DNA from: Hyphomicrobiales bacterium
GTDB taxonomy: Bacteria; Pseudomonadota; Alphaproteobacteria; Rhizobiales; Beijerinckiaceae
Assembly (NCBI GenBank): GCA_900466745.1
Contig: UBNE01000010.1
Location: 1 to 64,000 of the forward strand
Direction of reading: 5' to 3'
DNA length: 64,000 nucleotides
A model generated the notes under the pieces. That model saw only the letters and a program-made list of their open reading frames with translations, searched no databases and was not told the DNA's origin. Of this stretch, positions 41,708-51,152 are shown piece after piece; the stretch's first letter is position 1; every line of letters begins with the position of its first letter. The position numbers and the translations under genes are program-made.

Positions 41708-44152
41708 ATGATGAACCTTGCCGAATATCACCGCTCCGCCAGCCGCCTTACCGACTATCTGCCCTGGGTCGCGCTCGTCGCGCCGGGCGTCGTGCTCAAC
41801 AAGGACGGCAGCTTTCAGCGCACAGCGCGCTTTCGTGGTCCTGATCTCGACAGTGCCGTCGCCGCCGAACTGGTCGCGGTCGCCGGTCGCATGAACAACG
41901 CCTTTCGCCGTCTCGGCTCTGGCTGGTCGATCTTCGTGGAGGCGCAGCGCTCGCAGGCTGCGATCTATCCCGACAGCCAGTTCCCCGATCCGGCCTCCGG
42001 CCTGGTCGATGCCGAGCGCAAGGCCGATTTCGAGGAAGCCGGCGCGCATTTCGTGTCGGGATACTTCCTCACCTTCCTGTTCCTCCCGCCGGCCGAGAAA
42101 GCCGCCCGCGCCGAAACCTGGCTATACGAGGGCCGCGAACGTAGCGGCGTCGATCCGCATGAGATCCTGCGCGCCTTCACCGATCGCACAGATCGCGTGC
42201 TGGCGCTGCTCGACGGCTTCATGCCCGAATGCGCGTGGCTCGATGACAGTGAGACGCTGACCTATCTGCACTCGACGGTCTCGACCAACCGGCACCGCGT
42301 CCGCGTACCCGAGACGCCGATCTATCTCGATGCGCTGCTTGCCGATCAGCCGTTGACCGGCGGGCTCGAACCGCGCCTCGGCAACGAGCATCTGCGCATC
42401 CTCACCATCATCGGTTTTCCGACCGCGACCACGCCCGGCCTGCTCGACGATCTCAACCGGCTCGCCTTCCCGTATCGCTGGTCGACCCGCGCGATCCTGC
42501 TCGACAAGACCGACGCGACCAAGCTGCTGACCAAAATCCGCCGCCAGTGGTTCGCCAAGCGCAAGTCGATCGCCGTGATCCTCAAGGAAGTCATGACCAA
42601 CGAGGCGTCGGCGCTGGTCGATACCGATGCGTCCAACAAGGCGGCCGACGCCGATATGGCCTTGCAGGAACTCGGCGCCGATGTCGCCGGCATGGCCTAT
42701 GTCACGGCCACGATCACGGTCTGGGACGCCGACCCGCGCATCGCCGACGAGAAATTGCGCCTGGTCGAGAAGGTCATTCAGGGCCGCGACTTCACGGCCA
42801 TGACCGAGACGGTGAATGCGGTCGATGCTTGGCTCGGCTCGCTGCCTGGACATGCCTACGCCAACGTTCGCCAGCCGCCGGTCTCGACTCTCAATCTCGC
42901 CCACATGATCCCCCTCTCTGCCGTGTGGGCGGGGCCGGAACGGGATGAACACTTCGGTGCGCCCCCCTTGCTTTACGGCAAGACCGAGGGAAGCACCCCG
43001 TTCCGGTTATCCCTTCATGTCGGCGACGTCGGCCATACGCTGGTCGTCGGCCCGACCGGCGCGGGCAAGTCCGTGCTGCTCGCCCTCATGGCGTTGCAGT
43101 TCCGCCGCTACGAGCAGGCCCAAGTCTTCGCCTTCGACTTCGGCGGCTCGATCCGTGCGGCCGCGCTCGCCATGGGCGGCGATTGGCACGATCTCGGTGG
43201 CGGGCTGACCGAGGGGGACGAGTTCTCCGTCGCGCTCCAGCCGCTCGCCCGCATCCACGACACCTATGAGCGCGCCTGGGCGGCCGACTGGATCGTCGCG
43301 ATCCTGATGCGCGAAGGCATCACGATCACGCCGGAAGCCAAGGAGCATATCTGGACGGCGCTGACCTCGCTCAGCAGCGCGCCGGTCGAAGAACGCACCA
43401 TCACCGGCCTTTGCGTCCTGCTTCAATCCAACGACTTGAAGCAGGCATTGCGCCCGTACTGCGTCGGCGGGGCCTATGGCCGGCTACTCGATGCCGAGGC
43501 TGAACAGCTCGGCCGCGCCGCCGTGCAGGTGTTCGAGATCGAGGGGCTTGTCGGAACGGGCGCGGCTCCGGCCGTCCTGTCCTACCTGTTCCATCGCATC
43601 GGCGACCGGCTCGACGGGCGGCCGACGCTGCTCATCATCGACGAAGGCTGGCTTGCGCTGGACGATGAAGGTTTTGCGGGCCAGCTCCGCGAATGGCTGA
43701 AGACGCTGCGCAAGAAGAACGCTTCCGTCATCTTCGCCACGCAGTCGCTCAGCGACATCGACAATTCGAGCATCGCGCCGGCCATCATCGAAAGCTGCCC
43801 GACGCGGCTTTTGCTGCCGAACGAACGCGCGATCGAGCCGCAGATCACGGCCATCTATCGCCGCTTCGGTCTCAACGATCGCCAGATCGAGATCCTGGCG
43901 CGGGCAACGCCTAAGCGAGACTATTATTGCCAGTCGCGGCGCGGCAATCGCCTGTTCGAGCTGGGCCTGTCCGAAGTCGGCCTCGCGCTCTGCGCCGCCT
44001 CCTCGAAATCCGACCAGACGCTGATCGCCAACCTCGTCGCCGAGCATGGCCGCGAAGGCTTCCTCGCGACCTGGCTCCGGTCTCGCGACGCCGGCTGGGC
44101 CGTCGACCTCATCCCGACTTTCCCGATCCCCCAAGCAGAAAAGGAGTCTTGA
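41708..44152 (+). CDS. trbE: Conjugal transfer ATPase TrbE (VirB4)
   Basis: An 814-residue VirB4-family ATPase. The N-terminal CagE/TrbE_VirB domain runs over about residues 1-420 (MNLAEYHRSASRLTDYLPWV at the start). Walker A VGPTGAGKSVLLAL lies near 446 and Walker B PTLLIIDEGWLALDD near 640, followed by FATQSLSDIDNSSIAP. It drives secretion and pilus assembly. Two ATGs (41708 and 41711) are possible. It is of the normal length and intact. The stop is two bases before trbJ. Confidence 0.96.
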   Translation: MMNLAEYHRSASRLTDYLPWVALVAPGVVLNKDGSFQRTARFRGPDLDSAVAAELVAVAGRMNNAFRRLGSGWSIFVEAQRSQAAIYPDSQFPDPASGLVDAERKADFEEAGAHFVSGYFLTFLFLPPAEKAARAETWLYEGRERSGVDPHEILRAFTDRTDRVLALLDGFMPECAWLDDSETLTYLHSTVSTNRHRVRVPETPIYLDALLADQPLTGGLEPRLGNEHLRILTIIGFPTATTPGLLDDLNRLAFPYRWSTRAILLDKTDATKLLTKIRRQWFAKRKSIAVILKEVMTNEASALVDTDASNKAADADMALQELGADVAGMAYVTATITVWDADPRIADEKLRLVEKVIQGRDFTAMTETVNAVDAWLGSLPGHAYANVRQPPVSTLNLAHMIPLSAVWAGPERDEHFGAPPLLYGKTEGSTPFRLSLHVGDVGHTLVVGPTGAGKSVLLALMALQFRRYEQAQVFAFDFGGSIRAAALAMGGDWHDLGGGLTEGDEFSVALQPLARIHDTYERAWAADWIVAILMREGITITPEAKEHIWTALTSLSSAPVEERTITGLCVLLQSNDLKQALRPYCVGGAYGRLLDAEAEQLGRAAVQVFEIEGLVGTGAAPAVLSYLFHRIGDRLDGRPTLLIIDEGWLALDDEGFAGQLREWLKTLRKKNASVIFATQSLSDIDNSSIAPAIIESCPTRLLLPNERAIEPQITAIYRRFGLNDRQIEILARATPKRDYYCQSRRGNRLFELGLSEVGLALCAASSKSDQTLIANLVAEHGREGFLATWLRSRDAGWAVDLIPTFPIPQAEKES

Positions 44153-44154
44153 CC

Positions 44155-44925
44155 ATGACCATTCGCCGTTTCCGCTCGCGCGCCGTGGCGCTCGCCGCAA
44201 CCATGCTGGCGGCCACGCCGCTCGCCCTCACGCCGATCATGACCACGCCCGCCCATGCGTGGAAGATCGTCTATGACCCCTCCAACTATGCGCAAAACGT
44301 CCTGACCGCCGCGCGCACGCTGGAGCAGATCAATCATCAGATCACCTCGCTTCAGAACGAAGCGCAGATGCTCATCAATCAGGCGAAGAACCTCGCCAGC
44401 CTGCCGTATTCGGCGCTTCAGACCTTGCAGCAGAACGTCCAGAAGACCCAACAGCTTCTCGGCCAAGCACAGAACATCGCCTTCGACGTCCAGCAGATTG
44501 ATCAGAGCTTCCAGCAACAATACGGCAATGTCTCGCTGTCGACGACCGACGCACAACTGGTCGCCAGTGCCCGTGATCGCTGGAAGAACACGGTCGGCGG
44601 CTTGCAGGACGCGATGCGCGTGCAGGCCGGCGTCGTCGGCAACATCGACAGCAACCGCACGCAGATGTCGGCGCTGGTCAGCCAGAGCCAGGGCGCGACC
44701 GGTGCGCTTCAGGCGACGCAGGTGGGCAACCAGCTCCTCGCGCTCCAGTCGCAGCAGCTTTCCGATCTCGTGGCGGTCATCTCGGCCAATGGCCGCGCGA
44801 GCACTCTGACCGATGCGGAGCGCGCCGCCGCCGCCGAACAGGGCCGCGAACAGCGCCGCCGCTTCCTGACGCCGGGCCCGGGCTACCAGCCCGGCAACGC
44901 GCAGATGTTCGGCAACGGCAACTGA
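44155..44925 (+). CDS. trbJ: Conjugal transfer protein TrbJ
   Basis: A 256-residue exported protein (VirB5-like). A signal peptide ends MTTPAHA (about residue 34) and the mature protein begins WKIVYDPSNYAQNVLTAART. A long helical coiled-coil part rich in Gln follows (QITSLQNEAQMLINQAKNLA, QNVQKTQQLLGQAQN). TrbJ is a minor pilus or tip component that contacts the recipient; in RP4 the trbJ-trbK pair is also tied to entry exclusion. ATG 44155 follows AAGGAG and the trbE stop. Confidence 0.94.
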   Translation: MTIRRFRSRAVALAATMLAATPLALTPIMTTPAHAWKIVYDPSNYAQNVLTAARTLEQINHQITSLQNEAQMLINQAKNLASLPYSALQTLQQNVQKTQQLLGQAQNIAFDVQQIDQSFQQQYGNVSLSTTDAQLVASARDRWKNTVGGLQDAMRVQAGVVGNIDSNRTQMSALVSQSQGATGALQATQVGNQLLALQSQQLSDLVAVISANGRASTLTDAERAAAAEQGREQRRRFLTPGPGYQPGNAQMFGNGN

Positions 44926-44935
44926 GGGCGCGACC

Positions 44936-45214
44936 ATGGACGGCAAGATGCTGGCACGCCTCGGCGCAATCGTCTTCGTCGCCGTGGCCATCACGGCCAC
45001 GGTGATCGAGCTGAACCGCAAAGAGGACGCACCGGCATCTTCGCCGGCTCCTCTTCACCAATCTGCTTACGATCCGCTGCGCGAAAGCCAGCGCCGGTGC
45101 CAGAAGCTCGGCCAGAAGGCATTGGACGACACCGATTGCCTGCGCGTCTGGGCCGAGACACGGGACCGCTTCCTTGGTCGCCAGCCGGTTCCGGCTGGCC
45201 CGGAAGGACGGTAA
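44936..45214 (+). CDS. trbK: Entry exclusion protein TrbK (alternative type)
   Basis: A 92-residue protein with one N-terminal membrane helix (RLGAIVFVAVAITATVIEL) and a short periplasmic domain with two Cys (SQRRCQKLGQKALDDTDCLRVW). It lacks the lipobox of RP4 TrbK. It matches the TrbK-alt type that takes this slot between trbJ and trbL in alphaproteobacterial ICEs. It should block redundant transfer between cells carrying the same element. The two Cys could form a disulfide. Confidence 0.88.
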   Translation: MDGKMLARLGAIVFVAVAITATVIELNRKEDAPASSPAPLHQSAYDPLRESQRRCQKLGQKALDDTDCLRVWAETRDRFLGRQPVPAGPEGR

Positions 45215-45217
45215 GCC

Positions 45218-46573
45218 ATGGGCGGCGCGAGCGTCATCGACTCGTTTCTGGGGGTCTTCACCCGCTACATCGACTCTGGCTTCGGCCTGCTTTCGGGCGA
45301 GGTCGCGTTCATCGCCACCACGCTGATCGTGATCGACGTAACGCTGGCGGCGCTGTTCTGGAGCTGGGGCGCGGATGACGACATCATCGCCCGGCTCGTC
45401 AAGAAGACGCTGTTCGTCGGCGTCTTCGCCTATCTGATCGGCAACTGGAACAATCTTGCAAAAATCGTCTTCGAGAGTTTTGCGGGACTCGGCCTCAAAG
45501 GCTCCGGCACAGGCTTTTCGACCGCCGACCTGATGCGTCCCGGCAAGGTTGCACAGACCGGCCTTGATGCCGGACGGCCGCTGCTCGAATCCATCTCCGA
45601 TCTGATGGGTTGGGTCGCCTTCTTCGAGAACTTCATCCAGATCGCCTGCCTGCTCTTCGCCTGGGCGCTGGTCATCCTGGCCTTCTTCATTCTGGCTATC
45701 CAGCTCTTCGTCACCCTGATCGAGTTCAAACTGACGACGCTCGCCGGTTTTGTCCTGATCCCGTTCGGTCTCTTCGGGAAAACCGCCTTCATGGCCGAAC
45801 GGGTGCTCGGCAACGTGATTTCCTCCGGCATCAAGGTTTTGGTGCTGGCCGTCATCATCGGCATCGGCTCGACCCTGTTCAGCCAGTTCACGGCCGGCTT
45901 CGGCGGACAGACCCCGAGCATCGACGACGCCATGGCCGTCGTGCTCGCTGCCCTGTCTCTGCTTGGCCTCGGTATCTTCGGCCCCGGTATCGCGTCCGGC
46001 CTTGTCAGCGGCGGTCCCCAGCTCGGCGCTGGCGCTGCCGTCGGCACGGGTCTCGCCGCCGCCGGCGCGACCATGGCCGCAGGCGGTGGAGCGATGCTCG
46101 CGGCGCGCGGCGGAGCCGCCATGTTGTCGGGCGGAGCTGCCGCCGTCCGCGGCGGGGCGACGGCCGCCGGTGCGGCATCCGCGGCCTTCAACCTGGGTTC
46201 GCTCGGCCAGTCCGGCGTGGCGGGCGCCGCATCCGGCATGGGTGGCGTCGGACACGCGGCAGGCTCGGCCGCCATGTCGCCGCTGCGCCGTGCAGCGGCC
46301 AGCGTCAAGTCCAGCTTCTCTGATGGCGTGAAAAGCGGCTTCGGCGTCACGGGCGGCTCTTCGATCATGGGGACGGTCGGCAGTTCCGCCGATGCAGCAG
46401 CCGACGCCGCTTCCGCCACCCACACCGCCAAGGGCCAGCCCGATTGGGCAAAGCGTATGCAGCGCTCGCAGCGCGTGACCCACGGCGTTCAGGCGACGGC
46501 CCATGCCGTCCGCTCCGGCGACAGCCACGCCTCCGGCTCTTCCGTCAACCTCTCAGAAAGTGACCGCTCATGA
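45218..46573 (+). CDS. trbL: Conjugal transfer protein TrbL (VirB6)
   Basis: A 451-residue polytopic inner-membrane protein. It begins MGGASVIDSFLGVFTRYIDS. Five or six helices lie in residues 30-280 (VAFIATTLIVIDVTLAALFW, LLFAWALVILAFFILAIQLF, VLVLAVIIGIGSTLFSQF). The C-terminal 180 residues are an Ala/Gly-rich cytoplasmic tail typical of TrbL/VirB6. It forms the channel base. The stop overlaps trbF by four bases. Confidence 0.94.
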   Translation: MGGASVIDSFLGVFTRYIDSGFGLLSGEVAFIATTLIVIDVTLAALFWSWGADDDIIARLVKKTLFVGVFAYLIGNWNNLAKIVFESFAGLGLKGSGTGFSTADLMRPGKVAQTGLDAGRPLLESISDLMGWVAFFENFIQIACLLFAWALVILAFFILAIQLFVTLIEFKLTTLAGFVLIPFGLFGKTAFMAERVLGNVISSGIKVLVLAVIIGIGSTLFSQFTAGFGGQTPSIDDAMAVVLAALSLLGLGIFGPGIASGLVSGGPQLGAGAAVGTGLAAAGATMAAGGGAMLAARGGAAMLSGGAAAVRGGATAAGAASAAFNLGSLGQSGVAGAASGMGGVGHAAGSAAMSPLRRAAASVKSSFSDGVKSGFGVTGGSSIMGTVGSSADAAADAASATHTAKGQPDWAKRMQRSQRVTHGVQATAHAVRSGDSHASGSSVNLSESDRS

Positions 46574-47259
46574 ACCTCTTCAGACGACCCGCCGCCCATT
46601 ACGGCAAGACGCCGCAACCGGAGACGCCCTATCAGCGCGCCGCGCAGGTCTGGGACGACCGTATCGGTTCGGCCCGCGTGCAGGCGAAGAACTGGCGCTA
46701 TATGGCCTTCGGCTCGCTGTTCCTCTCGGCGGGCTTCGCCGGGGCGCTCGTCATCCAGTCGGCGCGCGGGACCGTGGTGCCCTGGGTGGTGCAGGTCGAC
46801 AATCTCGGCCACTCGCAGACGGTGGCTCCGGCGACAGCCGACTATCGGCCTACCGATCCGCAGATCGCGTGGCATCTCGCCCGCTTCATCGAGCAGGTGC
46901 GCTCCATCCCGGCCGATCCCGTCATCGTCCGGCAGAACTGGCTTCGCGCCTACGAATGGACGACCGATCGCGGCGCGGGCGCGCTCAATGACTATGCCCG
47001 CGCCAACGATCCGTTCGCCAAGGTGGGTAAGCAGCAGATCGCGGTCGAGGTCTCCAGCGTCATCCGCGCCTCGCCGGATTCGTTCCGCGTGGCCTGGACC
47101 GAGCGCCGTTACGAGGATGGCAAGCTCGCGACGACGGAGCGGTGGACGGCGATCCTGACCATCGCGCTTCAACCGCCGCGCGACGCCGAACGCCTCAAGG
47201 CCAATCCGCTCGGCATCTATGTCAATGCCATCAACTGGTCGCGGGAGATGGGCCAATGA
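46570..47259 (+). CDS. trbF: Conjugal transfer protein TrbF (VirB8)
   Basis: A 229-residue protein with a short cytoplasmic N-terminus (PAAHYGKTPQPETPYQRAAQ), one membrane helix (AFGSLFLSAGFAGALVIQSA) and a VirB8/TrbF periplasmic domain (WVVQVDNLGHSQTVAPATADYRP, RVAWTERRYEDGKLATTERW, NPLGIYVNAINWSREMG). It nucleates the core complex. ATGA overlaps exist with both neighbours. Confidence 0.95.
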   Translation: MNLFRRPAAHYGKTPQPETPYQRAAQVWDDRIGSARVQAKNWRYMAFGSLFLSAGFAGALVIQSARGTVVPWVVQVDNLGHSQTVAPATADYRPTDPQIAWHLARFIEQVRSIPADPVIVRQNWLRAYEWTTDRGAGALNDYARANDPFAKVGKQQIAVEVSSVIRASPDSFRVAWTERRYEDGKLATTERWTAILTIALQPPRDAERLKANPLGIYVNAINWSREMGQ

Positions 47260-48215
47260 GCAGCACTTTCCGCAAGCCCGCAATAGCGGCCATCATGCTC
47301 TCGGCGACCATGCTCGCCGGCTGCGCCTCCACCAAGCCGCCGCAGATCAGCTACGACAACAGCGTTCCGCCGCTTCCGGCCATTCCGGCGGCCGTGACAG
47401 ACGAGCGGCTGAAGCCGATCCATGTTCCGCCCGCCTGGACTGTTGCGCGCGGCGGCACGGCAGGGGCGACACCGACGGCTCGGGTGGAAAACGCAAACGC
47501 CGCCGCCCGCGTGCAGCCACGCCGCGAAGGCTACTTCAACGCCATTCAGGTCTATCCGTGGTCGGAAGGCGCGCTCTATCAAGTCTATGCCGCCCCCGGC
47601 CAGATCACCAACATCGCGCTCGAACCCGGTGAAAGCCTGACCGGCGCGGGACCGATCGCGGCCGGCGACACCGCTCGCTGGATCATTGGCGACACGGAAT
47701 CCGGCTCCGGCGTAGCCCGTCGGGTCCATGTGCTGATAAAGCCGACGCGCGCCGACATCACCACGAACCTCGTCATCACCACCGACCGGCGGACCTACAT
47801 GGTCGAGCTGCGTTCCGGCGAGAAGCCCTATATGCCCGCTGTCGCCTGGGCCTATCCGCAGCCGGCAGGCGGCGGCCGTCAGGCGGTCCCGGCAACGCCG
47901 GTCATTCCGGCCGTCGCCGCGCGCAACTACCGCTATGGCCTGACCGGCAGCAGCAATCCGCCATGGAAGCCTGTCGCCGTCTATGACGACGGCCGCCGCG
48001 TCTATGTCGAGTTCCCCCGCGGCATCGTGCAGGGCGAGATGCCCCCGATCTTCGTCATCGGCCCCGAGGGCGAGGCGCAGATCGTCAACAGCCGCATCTA
48101 TCAACACATCCTGATCGTCGATCGCCTGTTCGGCGCGGCCGAGCTGCGCCTTGGCAGCGGCGACAAGCAGCAGACCGTCAGGATCGTCCGCACCGACGGG
48201 AGACCGCAATCATGA
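47256..48215 (+). CDS. trbG: Conjugal transfer lipoprotein TrbG (VirB9)
   Basis: A 319-residue VirB9-family protein. Its signal ends in a lipobox (MLAGC, Cys near residue 22), so it is a lipoprotein and needs no separate VirB7/TrbH here. The VirB9 domain is in the second half (ITNIALEPGESLTGAGPIAA, RWIIGDTESGSG, NYRYGLTGSSNPPWKPVAVYDDGRRVYVEFP). It forms the outer-membrane core ring with TrbI. ATG 47256 overlaps the trbF stop. Confidence 0.95.
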   Translation: MSSTFRKPAIAAIMLSATMLAGCASTKPPQISYDNSVPPLPAIPAAVTDERLKPIHVPPAWTVARGGTAGATPTARVENANAAARVQPRREGYFNAIQVYPWSEGALYQVYAAPGQITNIALEPGESLTGAGPIAAGDTARWIIGDTESGSGVARRVHVLIKPTRADITTNLVITTDRRTYMVELRSGEKPYMPAVAWAYPQPAGGGRQAVPATPVIPAVAARNYRYGLTGSSNPPWKPVAVYDDGRRVYVEFPRGIVQGEMPPIFVIGPEGEAQIVNSRIYQHILIVDRLFGAAELRLGSGDKQQTVRIVRTDGRPQS

Positions 48216-49357
48216 CCGAAGCCGATGCCCACGCTGCCCCGATGCGCCTGCGTGCCGAAGCACCCCGAGTCACGCGCCTGTCACGCAAGATACTGGCCAG
48301 CGTCGCGGCCGTCGCCCTGGTCGGGATCGGCGGCGCGCTGATCTATGCACTTCAGACGCGCGGTCCCGGCGATGGCGGCGAGGAGCTTTATTCCACCGCC
48401 AACCGTCAGCCCGCCGATGGCCTGGCTGGCCTGCCGCGCGACTATACCGGCCCGATCCTGGGTCCGGCACTACCCGGCGATCTCGGCGGCCCAATCCTGT
48501 CCGCGCAGAATGCCGGCCAGCCCGTCGTGCCGCCCGTTGTTCCGACGCCCGGCGTCGACGAGGCCGAACAGCGTCGCCGCGCCGAGGAAGAGGCCGCCCG
48601 TCTCAGCACCGTGTTCTTCCAGTCCCGGCAGGGCTCGACGGCGGCGACTTCCGGCGCAGTGCCGGGCCTTGCCGGCTTCGATCCCGGCAGCGGCAGCGTG
48701 ACGGGACAGCCGATCGCACAGGATCGACAGCTTGCGTTCCTCAATGCGGCGGCCGACCGGCGCACCGTCACGCCGGATCGCGTCACGCCTCCGGCATCGC
48801 CCTTCGTGCTTCAGGCCGGCGCGGTCATCTCGGCCGCGCTCATTACCGGCATCCGTTCCGATCTTCCCGGCCAGATCACGGCGCAGGTCACGGAGAACAT
48901 CTATGACAGCCCGACGGGGAGCATTCTGCTCGTACCGCAGGGAACCCGCCTCATCGGCCAGTATGACAATGCCGTGCAGTTCGGCCAGCGCCGCGTTCTG
49001 CTCGTCTGGAATCGACTCATCATGCCGAACGGCCGCTCCATCGTTCTTGAGCGCCAGCCCGGCGCGGATACGCAGGGCTATGCCGGCCTGGAGGATGGCG
49101 TCGATTATCACTGGTGGGATCTCGCCAAGGCCGCCGCGCTCTCGACGCTGCTCGGCGTCGGGGCGGAACTCGCCACCGACGACAACGACCGCCTGATCCG
49201 CGCCATCCGTGACGGCGCGCAGGATACCGTCAATCAAGCCGGTCAGCAGATCGTCCAGCGCCAGTTGCAGGTCGCACCCACACTGACCATCCGGCCCGGC
49301 TTTCCGGTCCGTGTCATCGTCACCAAGGATTTGGTGCTCGAACCCTACAGGAGCTGA
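48212..49357 (+). CDS. trbI: Conjugal transfer protein TrbI (VirB10)
   Basis: A 381-residue VirB10-family protein with a cytoplasmic N-terminus, one membrane helix (ILASVAAVALVGIGGALIYA), a proline-rich periplasmic linker and the C-terminal TrbI/VirB10 domain (LQAGAVISAALITGIRSDLP, GTRLIGQYDNAVQFGQRRVL, DYHWWDLAKAAALSTLLGVG). It spans both membranes and senses ATP energy from TrbB/TrbE. It is the last structural trb gene. Confidence 0.95.
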   Translation: MTEADAHAAPMRLRAEAPRVTRLSRKILASVAAVALVGIGGALIYALQTRGPGDGGEELYSTANRQPADGLAGLPRDYTGPILGPALPGDLGGPILSAQNAGQPVVPPVVPTPGVDEAEQRRRAEEEAARLSTVFFQSRQGSTAATSGAVPGLAGFDPGSGSVTGQPIAQDRQLAFLNAAADRRTVTPDRVTPPASPFVLQAGAVISAALITGIRSDLPGQITAQVTENIYDSPTGSILLVPQGTRLIGQYDNAVQFGQRRVLLVWNRLIMPNGRSIVLERQPGADTQGYAGLEDGVDYHWWDLAKAAALSTLLGVGAELATDDNDRLIRAIRDGAQDTVNQAGQQIVQRQLQVAPTLTIRPGFPVRVIVTKDLVLEPYRS

Positions 49358-49359
49358 CC

Positions 49360-49599
49360 ATGACCAAGCTGAAACTCGGCCCCATCGCCGACGACAAACC
49401 CGTCAAGGCGACGGTGGAACTGCCTGCCCAACTTCACCGCGATCTTGTCGCTTATGCCGAGGTGTTGGCCCGGGAAACCGGCAATCCCGTCGCCGATCCC
49501 GTGAAGCTGATCGTGCCAATGCTCCAACGGTTCATTGGAACCGATCGCGGCTTTGCAAAAGCTCGCCGCCAGATGGCGGAGGGTAAGGCCGGTTCGTAG
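49360..49599 (+). CDS. DUF2274 protein
   Basis: A 79-residue basic protein of the DUF2274 family: KLKLGPIADDKPVKATVELP, then AQLHRDLVAYAEVLARETG and PVKLIVPMLQRFIGTDRGFAKARR. The strand-helix-helix pattern resembles ribbon-helix-helix DNA-binding proteins. It always closes the trb operon and may regulate it. The last 68 bp overlap the end of the convergent lysR gene. Confidence 0.9.
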   Translation: MTKLKLGPIADDKPVKATVELPAQLHRDLVAYAEVLARETGNPVADPVKLIVPMLQRFIGTDRGFAKARRQMAEGKAGS

Positions 49600-50488
49600 G
49601 CATCGCGGCCCGACGCTGCGATTGCACCTTCGCGATACTGATGAAGCGTCGGAGCGCCGGATTATCGTTCTTCGGCGACCATACCCCATTGAAGGGGAGA
49701 ATCTCCCCGGCAATGGGCCGATAGCAGATGCCGGGTATCTGAGTGGCGGTCGTCGCTTCGCTGGTCACTGTGAGACCGGTGCCGAGCCCAACCATGGTCA
49801 GCAGACTGTCACGGCCGACGAACTGCGACTCGATGCGCGGATGGTGGCCGAGGTCGCTGACATGCTTCACAAGATAATCGTAGATCTCCTGGCCGGGCGC
49901 CGAGTCCATCACAATGAACTTCTCATGGACGATCTCGTCCCAGCTCACCTCGTCCTTCTCGGCCAGCGCGTGTGATTCCGGCAGCACGACGAACACGCGC
50001 TCGTTCCACAGATGATCGGCCTCGCATTGTGGCCACTCCTGCGAGCCGGTCAGAAACGCGATGTCGAGCCTGAACTGCCGGATGGCCGCGACGTGCTCGG
50101 CCGGATTCCCGTCCAGCACCTGTAACTGGACGCCTTCATGCTGCTCGTGAAACGACTTCAACAGCTCCTGCAGGAAGCCCGACGACAGGGACGAGAAGAT
50201 GCCGATGCGAAGACGGCCGTCCTTCACACGGCCAACCGCATCCACTATCTCGGCGCCTTCGCTGACATAGCGCAGAACCTTGCGGGCCCGCGGAAGCAAC
50301 CGCTGGCCGGCGACCGTCGGCAGCACGCCTCCGCTATGGCGGTGGAACAGCGCCGATCCGAGATTGTCTTCAAGATCCCGGATGCGGCGGCTGACGCTCG
50401 ATTCCTGCACCCCAAGTGCGGTGCTGGCTTTTCGGAAGCTCCCGTATTCCAGGGCCGCTACAAAATAGCGTAGCTGTCGGACATTCAT
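49532..50488 (-). CDS. LysR-family transcriptional regulator
   Basis: A 318-residue LysR protein. The HTH is MNVRQLRYFVAALEYGSFRKASTALGVQESSVSRRIRDLE, and the effector domain follows (RLRIGIFSSLSSGFLQELLK, DIAFLTGSQEWPQ, GLGTGLTVTSEATT). The C-terminal 25 residues are an extension unlike typical LysR and come from the overlap with the DUF2274 gene. It is the last gene of a minus-strand set after sapC and ialB (gap 19 bp). LysR genes at this place are common in related ICEs and may control transfer, but the inducer is unknown. Confidence 0.93.
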   Translation of the reverse strand: MNVRQLRYFVAALEYGSFRKASTALGVQESSVSRRIRDLEDNLGSALFHRHSGGVLPTVAGQRLLPRARKVLRYVSEGAEIVDAVGRVKDGRLRIGIFSSLSSGFLQELLKSFHEQHEGVQLQVLDGNPAEHVAAIRQFRLDIAFLTGSQEWPQCEADHLWNERVFVVLPESHALAEKDEVSWDEIVHEKFIVMDSAPGQEIYDYLVKHVSDLGHHPRIESQFVGRDSLLTMVGLGTGLTVTSEATTATQIPGICYRPIAGEILPFNGVWSPKNDNPALRRFISIAKVQSQRRAAMPTNRPYPPPSGGELLQSRDRFQ

Positions 50489-50507
50489 CTCTATGGGTGC
50501 CTGCCTC

Positions 50508-51152
50508 TCAGCGCGCGAGGGCTACCACGCGATCGAGGGCCGTGCCGAAGCCTTGGAGCGAGATCGAGAACGGCGCGGCCGCGCCGCCGTCGGCTGTCGC
50601 CTTGATCTTGAGGATCGCGCTGGCGCGCAGCGCCACCAGCGTGGGGGCGTCGAAATTGACATTGACGAGACAGCCGCCCGGCACGCAGGTCCGGAAGCGG
50701 ATCGGCGGCATGGCCGGTTTCTCGTCGATCTGGAAGGTGACGCCGGAATCGAGCGCGAGGCCGAACGGCAGGACGAGCGTGCCCGTGACCACGTTGCCGC
50801 TCGGCGCATTGAGCTCGATCGCGAGCACGCGCTGGCCGTTCTGCTGGGCCTGTTGCTGCGACATGACGCAACGCTTGGTGTTATTGGCGACTTGGCAGGC
50901 GACCCGCCAATCCTTGTAGGTCTCGTTGAGCGAGGACGCGCCACCCGGCAAGGTCGATCCCGCCGCGCCTCCAGTTTGCGCCTGTGCGACCTCCATACGC
51001 TGTGGCGCAGGGTCGCTGAAATTACCTTTTGCAGATGTGGTCTGTGTCGGATTCGAAACCGCAATACCGGGCGCTACATAAAGCGCCGCACCCACGCCAA
51101 GCATGACTGTTGCGATTGTGGTGAGACCAAAAGCACGTTTCTTGCTCATCAT
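50508..51152 (-). CDS. IalB-family (invasion-associated locus B) protein
   Basis: A 214-residue exported protein. The signal anchor is KKRAFGLTTIATVMLGVGAA, and the IalB domain includes YKDWRVACQVANNTKRCVMSQQQ, RVLAIELNAPSGNVVTGTLVLPFGLALDSGV and the paired Cys in RFRTCVPGGCLVN. IalB was described in Bartonella as linked to erythrocyte invasion, but paralogues are widespread in Rhizobiales with unclear jobs. Its start overlaps the sapC stop (ATGATGA), so it is in that operon. ATG 51152 or 51149 may be used. Confidence 0.9.
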   Translation of the reverse strand: MMSKKRAFGLTTIATVMLGVGAALYVAPGIAVSNPTQTTSAKGNFSDPAPQRMEVAQAQTGGAAGSTLPGGASSLNETYKDWRVACQVANNTKRCVMSQQQAQQNGQRVLAIELNAPSGNVVTGTLVLPFGLALDSGVTFQIDEKPAMPPIRFRTCVPGGCLVNVNFDAPTLVALRASAILKIKATADGGAAAPFSISLQGFGTALDRVVALAR

